This document shows positions 1-7,020 of a stretch of 15,161 nt of DNA, piece after piece. Position numbers and translations under genes: made by a program. Every line of letters starts with the position of its first letter. The first letter of the stretch is position 1. The stretch spans positions 1 to 15,161 of the forward strand of contig CAVSFF010000005.1 of the NCBI GenBank assembly GCA_963727285.1. The letters run 5' to 3'. A model generated the notes under the pieces. The model saw nothing but the letters and a program-made list of their open reading frames with translations. It made no database searches and was not told the DNA's origin. The stretch comes from CAITWD01 sp963727285 (GTDB lineage: Bacteria; Actinomycetota; Thermoleophilia; Miltoncostaeales; Miltoncostaeaceae).

Positions 1-59
1 CATTCCCCAGGCCGTTGTTCGTATAAGGCTTCTCAGCCGTCGGGGACGGCAGTCGGCCG

Positions 60-302
60 TCATAGAGTCCGGCTCGCCCCCAAATTTGCCCCCGGGGACT
101 GGGCCGTAACCCACACCCGCTCTCGGACGCCCCTTGCGGATTCGTCCGCGCTGGCGAGCCGGTGTCCGTAGCGGGTCATCGTCATGCGGACGTCCGCGTG
201 TCCGAGCTGATCCACGATGAGCTTGAGCGGGAGTTCCGGCTGCGCAAGCTTCAAGCTCGCCGCCGTATGCCGCAGGTCGTGGAACCGCCGGCCCGTGCTC
301 TC
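60..302 (-). pseudogene. Tyrosine recombinase (phage-type integrase), C-terminal remnant
   Basis: This is the 3' end of a tyrosine recombinase, an enzyme that integrates or excises mobile DNA. Reading the minus strand from about 302, the frame gives RRFHDLRHTAASLKL, the box II His-x-x-Arg motif. It is followed by LIVDQLGHADVRMTMTRYGH, which carries the conserved LGH histidine and the nucleophilic tyrosine, and then a short tail to a stop at 60-62. Only about 75-80 residues are recognisable, against roughly 300-400 in a full integrase. The core-binding domain and the first catalytic Arg and Lys are missing. Upstream the same frame is open back to the stop of the secreted-protein gene at 387, but residues between about 303 and 386 are not integrase-like and offer no start codon. 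I read it as a broken fragment left by an old mobile element. The family call is firm; the exact break point is approximate. Confidence 0.82.
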
Positions 303-386
303 TACTCTGGGAGGGAGGCGCCTGCTGCCGTCGGGGCGGGCGGATGGGCGGGTGCGGGCTGGCCCTGGGATCTTCCGAGAGCTCGG

Positions 387-1221
387 CTACATACCCGGGT
401 TGAACTTGAACGACGCCAGGCCGCAGTTGACGATCTCCTGCTGGAACTGGTCTGCTGGGGGCACCGCAGTCTGCTGGCAGGCCAGTGTCCGATGGAGCGC
501 GTATACGGGCGTCGACGTCCACTTCACGGCCGGGTAAGAGGCCGCGATGTTGTCCCAGACGTACCCCTGCTCCCAGCTGTAGTGCCACTGATTGACGTAG
601 GTGTTCGCGATGATGGTCGCCTTCGCGCACCCGTTCGCCAGTCCGCGATTTGCCAGGATGCGCACAACCTGCGGAGCGTTGTGGATTGCACACGATCGCC
701 ACGGACCCTGATTGACCGGCATCGGGCTCCGGCCCTTCGGCGGCTGGATCGCGACTGGGAGCGTGGTCGTAGCGGCCACGGCAAATGATTGCTCCCCGAC
801 GTCGTTCCGCGTGACCAGATAGCCGCACAACGTGAGCTGCTGCGCCCTTGTCGTCGGGATCTTCACGACGGGCTGCCAGTGGACGATGGCCCCCTCGTTG
901 CTGGTCGTCTGGAGGTACATCAGCTGCGCCTTGCCGCCGGGTGCGAGGTCTACGGGGGTCGGCTTGACAGGTTGTGTGCCAGGGCTGCGTGTACACGAGC
1001 GGATAGAAGACCGGCGTGTACGGCGACGCACCCGGTTTGCCGCCACTAGTGTCGAGCCAAACCGAAGCGATCGTCCTACCCGACGCGTCTCGGGCCTGAG
1101 TCACCCGTAAGTGAATGTATGGGGCCGATGCGGGCGTGGCCATCGGCGTCGCGATCGCGAGTCCGGCGGCGGCGAGCGCCACCGCCCCGGACCCCACTGC
1201 CCACGCGGTCATCCGTCGCAT
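387..1221 (-). CDS. Secreted protein of unknown function, one frameshift
   Basis: The start is ATG at 1219-1221, preceded by a good ribosome-binding site (GGAGGGG, 1224-1230). The first ~33 residues form a signal peptide: MRRMTAW, a hydrophobic Ala/Gly/Val/Leu run, and an Ala-rich end TPASA that suits signal peptidase I. The mature part begins near PYIHLRVTQ. Near 975-985 the frame breaks: YTQPW continues sensibly only in another frame as GTQPVKPTPVDLAPGG, so one base is gained or lost there. The rest reads cleanly to the TAG at 387-389, ending FKFNPGM. The repaired product is about 277 residues, with several cysteines (TLCGYL, RSCAIH, NGCAK, TLACQQ, VNCGL) that could form extracellular disulphides, and many Trp/Tyr residues. 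I do not recognise the family. It directly precedes the integrase stub in the same orientation, so it may be cargo of a decayed element. Existence is well supported; function is unknown. Confidence 0.68.
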
Positions 1222-1276
1222 TGCCCCTCCATCCATTGAACGGGAAACATCATCGATCCTAACCGCGCATGCACGG

Positions 1277-1600
1277 CTACCGACCTGGCGGGGGTCCGTC
1301 GCCGCACAGGCTCGGCTCCTCCTCCGGCGCGGGAGCGTTGGGATCACTCAACAGATTCTCCTGGCGCATTTTGAGGTCCCGACCGCCCGGAGAACGCGGC
1401 ATCGGCCCTCGCCCGACGCCAGCCCGGGCGGTTTCCGCCTCGCGTCGATTCCACTCCGAAATCGCCTTCTCAATGGCGCTCTTCAAGGTCCCGTTGCCTC
1501 GGGCCACGCCGAGGCGGCGGGCGGCTTCAGCGCTTCGACGACCAACTCCGAAAGGGGCAAACCCGAGGGCAAATCGTCCGGCGAATGTACAGATCCCGCT
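1277..1600 (-). CDS. Doubtful small hypothetical ORF, probably frameshifted
   Basis: The minus strand has an open stretch ending at a stop at 1277. It contains a plausible helical segment, ARRLGVARGNGTLKSAIEKA, followed by ISEWNRREAE and then a Pro/Glu-rich tail. Just upstream, another frame gives LPSGLPLSELVVEA, which would join naturally to ARRLGV through a one-base shift near 1530. That would be the same kind of defect seen elsewhere in this window. No start codon with a ribosome-binding site is convincing, and I do not recognise a family. It lies between two secreted-protein remnants in the same orientation. It could be non-coding; I list it because the helical segment looks protein-like. 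Confidence 0.25.
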   Translation of the reverse strand, partial: SGICTFAGRFALGFAPFGVGRRSAEAARRLGVARGNGTLKSAIEKAISEWNRREAETARAGVGRGPMPRSPGGRDLKMRQENLLSDPNAPAPEEEPSLCGDGPPPGR

Positions 1601-1619
1601 TGAACGCCAGGAATCGGCC

Positions 1620-1666
1620 CCGTCTCGTGAAGACGGAGATCGTCGGTTCGATCCCGTCATCCTCCC
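1620..1666 (+). other. tRNA 3'-half-like fragment (possible old attachment site)
   Basis: Bases 1620-1636 form a perfect 5-bp stem with a 7-base loop (CCGTC-TCGTGAA-GACGG), as in an anticodon arm. Then come a 5-base variable loop (AGATC) and a T arm at 1642-1658 (GTCGG-TTCGATC-CCGTC). Its loop matches TTCRANY and its stem has one U-U mismatch. A further 7 bases (ATCCTCC) sit where the acceptor strand would be. The spacing matches tRNA geometry exactly. There is no matching 5' acceptor strand and no convincing D arm upstream, and position 33 of the loop is C, not U. I therefore call it a fragment, not a tRNA gene. tRNA 3' halves are classic integrase attachment sites. Confidence 0.4.
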
Positions 1667-1715
1667 CTCCGCTCGGGCGGGGACCGCATCGGCCATTGCA
1701 GTCGAAACGCCCGCC

Positions 1716-1749
1716 GACCCCGGGCGCCCGCAGGCAGGCCCCGGGGGTC
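1716..1749 (-). terminator. Possible hairpin terminator after the Ig-like remnant
   Basis: GACCCCGGG (1716-1724) can pair with CCCCGGGGGTC (1739-1749) with one bulge or mismatch around a GC-rich loop. The hairpin begins about 11 bases after the stop of the minus-strand secreted-protein remnant at 1760. There is no clear T tract, so this is only suggestive. Confidence 0.3.
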
Positions 1750-1759
1750 CACGGCTGCT

Positions 1760-2296
1760 CTAGTAGCGCTCGACGCGCCAGCGAATCCACGCGCTCGTCG
1801 CCGGGGCGAGTCCGAGCGATGCGCTCGGGGCAGCCCGCACGTGGAGGCGAAACTGGACGTGCACCCAACTCGGGCTGTACTGGAACCAGACCCCGCTGAG
1901 GCCGCCCGCTTCCGTCAGCCACGTGTTGACATCAACCGTCGCCCAGCGGCCACTGACGTAGACCTGCCACGTGTAGGTCATCGGTACGCCGTTGATGCGC
2001 GGTCGGATTGCCGCCGTGAAGTTCGGGCACCCGGACGCGGAGGTGACGCACTTTGCGTTGTAATCGAAGATGACGACGCCGCTCCTGATCGCCTCAGCAT
2101 TGTCCGGGACGAACCGCAGCGCCACGCGAACCTGGGCCGTCACCGAACCGCTCGTACCCGGTCGATGGGTGGCATTCCCCGGGTAGTAGGCGTAGTAGCG
2201 CGTCCGGGCCAGAGGCCTAGTGGTCACGGTCGCACGACCGTTCCGTCCGATGCGCGCTCTGGCGACGAGGCTTGCCGACGTCCGATCGGGTACCCG
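1760..2296 (-). pseudogene. Secreted Ig-like repeat protein, 3' fragment without start
   Basis: The frame is open from 2296 down to the TAG at 1760-1762. It opens with a pattern typical of C-terminal Ig-like beta-sandwich repeats of secreted bacterial proteins: ASLVARARIGRNGRATVTT, then TRYYAYYPGNATHRPGTSGS, then a VTAQVRVAL strand. A second beta-rich part follows, with two cysteines (AKCVTSASGCPNF) and motifs such as TYTWQVYVSGRWATVDV and GVWFQYSPSWVHVQFRLHV, ending in RWRVERY. There is no signal peptide and no start with a ribosome-binding site. The GTG at 2225-2227 lies inside the Ig-like motif, so it is not a genuine start, and an in-frame TGA sits at 2297-2299. The gene has therefore lost its 5' part. 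The Ig-like assignment rests on the GNA/PGTS pattern and is moderate. Confidence 0.5.
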
Positions 2297-2602
2297 TCAT
2301 CCCCGCGGCTAAACGGGAATGCGGCGTCGCACAGCACCTCCGGACGCCGCGGCCCGCATCCGACCGAGGCGACCGCGGCGACCGCGGCGACCGCGGCGAC
2401 CGCACCCTGCCGCGGCTCCGCGTGATGTCGCCGGCCCGCGACCGACGACGGGCGCGAGTCCCTGTGGAGACACGTCCTCGGCGCGTGGACCACCCGCGCG
2501 ACGGACGGCGATCCGTCCGGGTGCGCACCGCGTCCGCGTCGCCGATGCGGGTGAGCGTGGCCACGGCCGCTCACGCATCCGATGCTCCCTAGGATGCGGC
2601 AC
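2297..2602. other. Gap without a supported gene
   Basis: Apart from the 9-bp tandem repeat, I see no coding signal on either strand. All open frames are Arg/Pro-rich and look like non-coding GC-rich DNA. The final bases carry the start region of the next gene (AGGA at 2591-2594). The lost 5' part of the Ig-like protein gene should have been here. Confidence 0.5.
2362..2406. repeat. 9-bp tandem repeat (GACCGCGGC)
   Basis: Three perfect copies of GACCGCGGC (2371-2397) are flanked by diverged copies GACCGAGGC (2362-2370) and GACCGCACC (2398-2406). Being a multiple of three, it would read as Thr-Ala-Ala or Arg-Gly-Asp repeats, but I see no gene around it. It is a simple slippage repeat. Confidence 0.85.
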
Positions 2603-3186
2603 ATGGCATCCGCTGCCGCCGACCTCTACTGGCTGCCGCTCGGGGCGGGCGGGCGATTCGTCCGGATGAACGGTCGGATCTACGAGGCCTGCGACGCGGC
2701 GATCCATCGTCGCAACAGGTGCGACCTGTATCACTCCGCGCTTGAGGTGCAGGTTCCGGGTGGTCGATTTGTGATCGAGCAAACACCCGTGCCTGACCGT
2801 CACGGCGACCGGCGGGGCGTCGTCGCCGAGGGTGCCGTGGGCAGCCGACGGGCGGCGCGCCTACGCATCTTCCGTTATGAGGTCCGGCGGTGGCGCGACG
2901 GCGTCATACCGGATGTCCGCGAGGCGATCGACAGTCCACGTCGGCTGACGGGCGATGTCACCGTCGCCGCAGCGACTGCTCGATCTCGTTCCGTCGGTGC
3001 CGACCGCCCGCCTGGGGACGGGACGAGTTGCGCGCAGGCGAGATGTGGAACTCCAACGCGATCATCTCGTGGCTCATCGTCTCGGCGGGGCTCGACGCGG
3101 CGGACATACGTCTCCCCGCGCACGGCAGGGCACCCGGATGGCACGCGGGCATCGTGGTCGCGTCACGGGCCATTCCCGTCGCTTAG
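2603..3186 (+). CDS. Conserved uncharacterised protein, two frameshifts
   Basis: The start is ATG at 2603, with AGGA eight bases upstream; ATGs at 2582 and 2594 are alternatives. The N-terminal part reads LYWLPLGAGGRFVRMNGR, CDLYHSALEVQVPGGRFVIE and GVIPDVREAIDSPRRL, which I recall as a conserved pattern in uncharacterised actinobacterial-type proteins. Near 2955-2970 the reading must move to the frame giving QRLLDLVPSVPT. Near 3005 it moves again to the frame giving WGRDELRAGEMWNSNAIISW and the end HAGIVVASRAIPVA, stop 3184-3186. Repaired, it is about 193 residues and soluble. The early HSALEV and later NSN-x-x-ISWL blocks resemble the His and Asn-Cys blocks of permuted papain-like folds, but with Ser in place of Cys. 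That comparison is inference. The gene is convergent with the SRPBCC gene 20 bases away. Family conservation is likely; activity is unknown. Confidence 0.7.
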
Positions 3187-3206
3187 TCGCGACGCGGCCG
3201 GGAGGC

Positions 3207-3869
3207 CTACGCCTCATCTCCGGGCACATCATCGATGTCCGTTGCGGCGTGGCCCTCGGCCCGTGCCTTGATCCCGTAGAGCATCTTCCGCTCCATGAGC
3301 AGACTGCCGGGCTCCATGACCACGGCGTACGCGAACCGGACGGGTGCCGCCATGTGGCCCAGTCGGATTCGGTTGCGGCTGATGAGCCGCGTTCGCGTCC
3401 CGACGGGTACGAGAATGAAGGCCCAGACCCAATTCCCGTCGTCGGAGCGCACGACCAGCGCACGCCGGTCCTCCAGCAACTCGACCCGCATCCGGGGACC
3501 GGTCGCTCCGAGGGGAAGCACGTCACCGACGGCCAAACCTTGAAACTCCGGCAGGATTGCGTCAGCGCTGTGCATGTCGAGACGGAAGAGATTCTCAATC
3601 CAGTCGTACGTGTACGCGCCCCCGCGTCCGCTTCCCATCTGCACGAGCCACGGCCAAATGTCGTCCGGACCCGCGTCAATCTCGATTCCACGCGTCGAGA
3701 CGAAATCGGGACGGGGCAGCAGGGCGTCGCCGGGCAAGCCACCCGAGGCCTCGTCGGGCGTCGCTCCCCATGTCAGGCACGGACGGCGCCACGCCAGGAA
3801 GTAGCTCGCGATCGCGCCGATGCCGAGCGCAGCGAGACCGCCCCAAAATAGGGGGACGCGTCGCGTCAT
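3207..3869 (-). CDS. Membrane-anchored SRPBCC-family protein
   Basis: The chosen start is ATG at 3867-3869, which overlaps the TGA of the upstream flavodoxin gene as ATGA, a sign of translational coupling. The protein is 220 residues. It starts MTRRVPLF, followed by one hydrophobic segment (about residues 7-27, GGLAALGIGAIASYFLAW) that would anchor it in the membrane. The remainder fits the SRPBCC (START-like, hydrophobic pocket) fold: a first strand RGIEIDAGPDDIWPWLVQMG, the GGAYTYDWIENL segment, strands MRVELLEDRRALVVRS and WVWAFILVPVGTRTRLISRN, and a long C-terminal helix MEPGSLLMERKMLYGIKARA. Such proteins bind lipids or other hydrophobic ligands; no catalytic residues are evident. The pairing with a flavodoxin suggests a shared membrane-linked redox or ligand task, but that is inference. 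Confidence 0.85.
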   Translation of the reverse strand: MTRRVPLFWGGLAALGIGAIASYFLAWRRPCLTWGATPDEASGGLPGDALLPRPDFVSTRGIEIDAGPDDIWPWLVQMGSGRGGAYTYDWIENLFRLDMHSADAILPEFQGLAVGDVLPLGATGPRMRVELLEDRRALVVRSDDGNWVWAFILVPVGTRTRLISRNRIRLGHMAAPVRFAYAVVMEPGSLLMERKMLYGIKARAEGHAATDIDDVPGDEA

Positions 3870-4453
3870 CGGGGCAACTGGTCCGGTCGATGGGCCAGTG
3901 AGGTCGACGTCCGCGGCGCGTCGGTCACGTTGGCCAACAATCGCGCAAGGTGCACCCCCCACGCGACCGCGGTGTCGGTGGCACCCGGCGTCAGATGGTA
4001 GTCGCGATCGACCAGAAAGCTCTCGGGTGGTGCCAACAGGTCGAGGCCACGACCACGCAGACGATGAGCGATACCCCGCGAGGCACGCCCCGTGACGATC
4101 GCTGGCCCGTCGAACCGCGTGTCGAAGGCGGCGGCCCTCGACACGCCCGAGCAATCAAGACCGTCGAGCCAGTCCCGCAAGCCCGGCCCCTCCGCGTCCG
4201 GATCAAGACTCGGCTGGACTCCGGGTCCCGACGCAGCGGTGATCGCCGCCGCGCGGGATCGCGCGGTTGTCACACCGTGAACGTGCGTCGGGCCGCCGAC
4301 GACCAACAGATCAACGGCGGTGAGATCGTCAGCGTGCACGCGGGAAACCGGCACGACTGTGACGTCGGCCGTGGAGCGCAGACCGCTGCCGATCCCTTCG
4401 GCAACGGCGTGCGTGTTGCCGTCCATCGACTCGTACACGACAAGTACACGCAT
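3866..4453 (-). CDS. Flavodoxin-domain protein
   Basis: This is an FMN-binding electron-transfer protein of the flavodoxin family, 195 residues. The start is ATG at 4451-4453, with GGAAG seven bases upstream; an ATG at 4463-4465 is the alternative. MRVLVVYESMDGNTHAVAEG is strand 1 plus the FMN phosphate loop (about residues 8-14, ESMDGNT). Next come VDLLVVGGPTHVHG (the second FMN loop), DAEGPGLRDWL, AAAFDTRFDGP and ESFLVDRDYHLTPG, which follow the order of small single-domain bacterial flavodoxin-like proteins. The last ~20 residues are a polar tail. The stop overlaps the start of the SRPBCC gene (ATGA), so the two form a coupled pair. Electron partners are not visible in the window. The reading frame is clean throughout, unlike several neighbours. 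Confidence 0.92.
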   Translation of the reverse strand: MRVLVVYESMDGNTHAVAEGIGSGLRSTADVTVVPVSRVHADDLTAVDLLVVGGPTHVHGVTTARSRAAAITAASGPGVQPSLDPDAEGPGLRDWLDGLDCSGVSRAAAFDTRFDGPAIVTGRASRGIAHRLRGRGLDLLAPPESFLVDRDYHLTPGATDTAVAWGVHLARLLANVTDAPRTSTSLAHRPDQLPR

Positions 4454-4558
4454 TGTCGCTTCCATTTGTCAAGAGGGCAACCGACGAGATTGCAACGACC
4501 AGTCTGGCCCCAACACGAAGGCGGCGTATCCGTGTCTGGCCCGACCGCTACTACGGTC

Positions 4559-4578
4559 CCGCCGGCGATCGCCGGCGG
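4559..4578. promoter_or_regulatory. 20-bp perfect palindrome upstream of the flavodoxin gene
   Basis: CCGCCGGCGATCGCCGGCGG is a perfect inverted repeat with no spacer, centred on GCGATCGC. It lies about 105 bases upstream of the flavodoxin start and outside any supported gene. It could be an operator, a methylation or repeat site of the HIP1 type, or chance in GC-rich DNA. The symmetry is certain; a regulatory role is not. Confidence 0.3.
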
Positions 4579-4683
4579 TCGAGGGCAACGCAACCCGGCC
4601 GGACACGAGGACGCGGCAACGGCATCGCCTGCGTCCACGCCCTCCGGAGACGGGCCCGTCGATGTCCGCACCTCCGGCGAGCG

Positions 4684-4980
4684 CTCGTGTCGGCGATCCG
4701 CAATGAGGACGCCGCCCAGCCGATCACGCAGGCGATCATGCTGCCGCTGTACTTCATCTCCGGCGTCTTCTATCCCACGTCCGGTCTGCCGACCTGGCTC
4801 GACGACGTGGCCAAGATCTTCCCGGTCAGCCACCTCGCCTCCGCGCTGTTGGTCGTCTACAACCCGCACACGACCGGCGCGGGCTTCGCGTGGACCGACC
4901 TCGCGGTCCTCGGGGCATGGGGCGTCGTCGGCGCGGTCATCGCGATGCGTCGGTTCAGCTGGATGCCGCGCGGCGTCTGA
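4684..4980 (+). pseudogene. ABC-2 type transporter permease, C-terminal fragment
   Basis: The recognisable part begins at ALVSAIRNEDAAQPITQAI and continues LPLYFISGVFYPTSGLPTWL, a hallmark of the last third of ABC-2 drug/antibiotic exporter permeases. VAKIFPVSHLASALLVVYNP and a final membrane helix (WTDLAVLGAWGVVGAVIAM) lead to RRFSWMPRGV and the TGA at 4978-4980. A full permease has about 250 residues and six membrane segments; here only about 98 residues and two segments remain. Upstream of about 4684 the frame is Arg-rich and not membrane-like, no other frame supplies the missing part, and no ATPase gene is present. No start codon is supported. It is a truncated relic, perhaps cut off when the flavodoxin/SRPBCC block arrived. 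Confidence 0.75.
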
Positions 4981-5483
4981 CCCCCGGGCGGCGCCAGGCG
5001 CCGACCGATCCGGGTGCCCGAGCTCGATCCGTACGCCGCCCGGAGGCCCTCCCATATTCGACGCATGCCGACGGCATCACGTTCGGAGTCGCCACGGCGA
5101 GGGTGGACGGCGCGGGCGGCGGCGCGGAGCCCGGATATGACGGGGGTCTCACTTGGGACGGGCATCCGGTCGATACCCCGCCTAGACCCCGAGAGACGCG
5201 AGTTGCATAATCACCTCGAATCGATGCCCGATGCCGAGCGGATCTTTCTGCCCCCAACGAGAGTCGACGCGATGACCAGCAAGGTCGCGGCCCGACGGCA
5301 TGATCCGCGATGCCTGCCGCCGGAGCGGCGCACGTTGCCACCCTCGTCGAGCCCGGCGATCGGGGTCGGCTCTGGGCGCCGCGCGCACTGCGGCAACGCC
5401 GGTGTGATGCGCGCCCGGATCGGTGCGTCGCCGGGCCACAGCGGACCCGTCCGCACGACGGTGCCGCCGGGTTCGTGGTGGGG
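4981..5483. other. Gap upstream of the flippase operon
   Basis: I see no convincing gene on either strand; open frames here are Arg/Pro/Ser-rich and lack conserved motifs. The region probably contains the promoter of the downstream flippase-glycosyltransferase-A-T-TE operon. The only -10-like hexamer I noticed is CATAAT at 5206-5211, with no good -35 partner, so I do not call a promoter. Confidence 0.4.
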
Positions 5484-6983
5484 ATGATGGCCGGCAGTCG
5501 CATTGCCGCACTCGCCGGGAAGCATCGCCGGGCTCCGGAGGCGACCGGCGGCGAGGCCGCGACCGGACGGCTGTTTCGGACCGCCGGTGTGCTGATGCTC
5601 AACACGGGGCTGACCGCAGCGCTCGGGTTCGGCTTTTGGATTCTTGCGGCGCGGCTGTATTCGCCTCAGGAGGTCGGCATCAACAGCGCGATCATCGCGA
5701 TCCTGGTGACGGTGTCGACCCTCGCGCAGGTGAACCTCGGGAGCGTGTTCGTCCGCTTTCTCCCGGAGACCGCGCGCCCGGCGCGCCTGATCCTGGTCGG
5801 ATACGCCGTCGCGGCCGGCTTGTCCATCGTCGCCGCAACGGCGGTGCTGCTGATTGCATCCCGGGTCGCCAAGCCGTTGTCCGTTCTGGAGTCGAACCAC
5901 GTGCTGGGCGTGGTGTGGGTGACCTCGGTCGCACTCTGGTGCGTGTTCGCGCTGCAGGACGCCGCGCTCACCGGCCTGCGCACCGCACGCTGGGTCCCCG
6001 TGGAAAACGCGCTGTTTGGCACCTTCAAGCTGGCGTTCCTGGTGCTCCTCGCAGCGCTCGGCACGCGCAACGGCATGTTCTTGGCCTGGGTCCTGCCCAT
6101 GGCGATCCTCGTCGTGCCCGTGAACGTGATCATCTTCCGTCATGCGGTGCCCGCGCACACGCCGGCACATGACGAGGGCGTCGTCGGCCGGTTCGGGCGG
6201 CGGCGATTGATCCGCTATCTCGGGATGTCGAGCGTCGCCTCGTCGATCGACCAGGGCACCCTTGCCGCCCTCCCGATCCTGGTCGTCGGAATCCTCGGCG
6301 GTGCCCAGAACGCGTATTTCTTCATCGCGTTCACCATCGTGACGACGTACGAACTCCTCGCCGACAACGTCATCACGGCGCTGACGGTCGAAGGCGTCCA
6401 CGAGATTGACCGATTGAAACACCTCACCCGCGCGGTGACGCGGCGGCTCATGACGCTGATGATCCCTGCGACAATCGTGCTGATCATCGCGGCCCCGCTC
6501 GTGCTCCGGTTCTTTGGTGAGACGTACGTCCAACACAGCACCTCGGTCCTGCGCCTGCTGGCACTCGCAAGCATCTTGCGCGGAGCAATCTGGCTGTTTA
6601 TGACCGTCGCGCGGATTCAAGGAGACGGGTTCATTCTCCTGGCAGCAAGTGCAGCGGCATCGGTGTCCACGATTGTCTTTGCGGTCGTCTTCGCCGGCTG
6701 GTGGGGCGTCAACGGCGTCGGGTTCGCGTGGCTGCTCTCAAACGCGCTGGTGGCGATCGTGGTGATTCCGATGCTCTGGCGATTCATGCGGCACCCGGAC
6801 GGCAGCGACGGAGCCCTCGGGTCCAACGGCGAGCGGCCGGCGCCCCTTCCGGACGACACCGGGCTCGTGGTCTCCGGCGGCGGCTGGTACCGGCCGCACC
6901 GCGATGCCGCCGGCAACGACGACATCTTCGCGGCGGCCGCTGACGGCCATCGGGTCGGCTTTTGGCGCCGGTGGCGGCCGTGA
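5484..6983 (+). CDS. Polysaccharide/oligosaccharide flippase (MOP superfamily)
   Basis: This is an integral membrane protein of the MOP (MviN/Wzx/MATE-like) superfamily, which flips lipid-linked sugars across the cytoplasmic membrane. The start is ATG at 5484 (or 5487) after a GGTGGGG ribosome-binding site; the frame is open upstream but non-protein-like. After a ~30-residue polar N-terminus, the first helix leads into FWILAARLYSPQEVGINSAI, the characteristic first-loop pattern of these transporters. About twelve hydrophobic segments follow, with the middle break typical of two six-helix halves (RRRLIRYLGMSSVASSIDQG). The final helix is followed by a ~60-residue polar Gly/Asp-rich tail ending GFWRRWRP. 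The length of 499 residues is usual for the family apart from that tail. The frame is undisturbed. The glycosyltransferase gene starts 37 bases downstream on the same strand, indicating an operon. Confidence 0.9.
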   Translation: MMAGSRIAALAGKHRRAPEATGGEAATGRLFRTAGVLMLNTGLTAALGFGFWILAARLYSPQEVGINSAIIAILVTVSTLAQVNLGSVFVRFLPETARPARLILVGYAVAAGLSIVAATAVLLIASRVAKPLSVLESNHVLGVVWVTSVALWCVFALQDAALTGLRTARWVPVENALFGTFKLAFLVLLAALGTRNGMFLAWVLPMAILVVPVNVIIFRHAVPAHTPAHDEGVVGRFGRRRLIRYLGMSSVASSIDQGTLAALPILVVGILGGAQNAYFFIAFTIVTTYELLADNVITALTVEGVHEIDRLKHLTRAVTRRLMTLMIPATIVLIIAAPLVLRFFGETYVQHSTSVLRLLALASILRGAIWLFMTVARIQGDGFILLAASAAASVSTIVFAVVFAGWWGVNGVGFAWLLSNALVAIVVIPMLWRFMRHPDGSDGALGSNGERPAPLPDDTGLVVSGGGWYRPHRDAAGNDDIFAAAADGHRVGFWRRWRP

Positions 6984-7020
6984 GACGCCGCGCCGACATC
7001 CCACGCACGGTGCCACGGTC

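Noticed and set aside
1580..1666. Complete tRNA gene
   Set aside because: Anticodon and T arms fit, but there is no 5' acceptor strand complementary to ATCCTCC, no proper D arm, and the loop lacks U33.
2362..2406. CRISPR-like array
   Set aside because: The repeats are 9 bp and directly adjacent without spacers: a simple tandem repeat.
4453..4683. N-terminal part of the ABC permease in a shifted frame
   Set aside because: None of the three plus-strand frames here gives hydrophobic segments, so the missing part is absent and not merely frameshifted.
5014..5487. Plus-strand open frame of 157 codons before the flippase
   Set aside because: It is Arg/Pro/Ser-rich, lacks a ribosome-binding site and any recognisable motif; it looks like chance in GC-rich DNA.
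5211..6620. Long minus-strand open frame (469 codons) opposite the flippase gene
   Set aside because: It is Arg/His/Gln/Asp-rich with no motifs, and it mirrors the codon pattern of the real plus-strand membrane protein.
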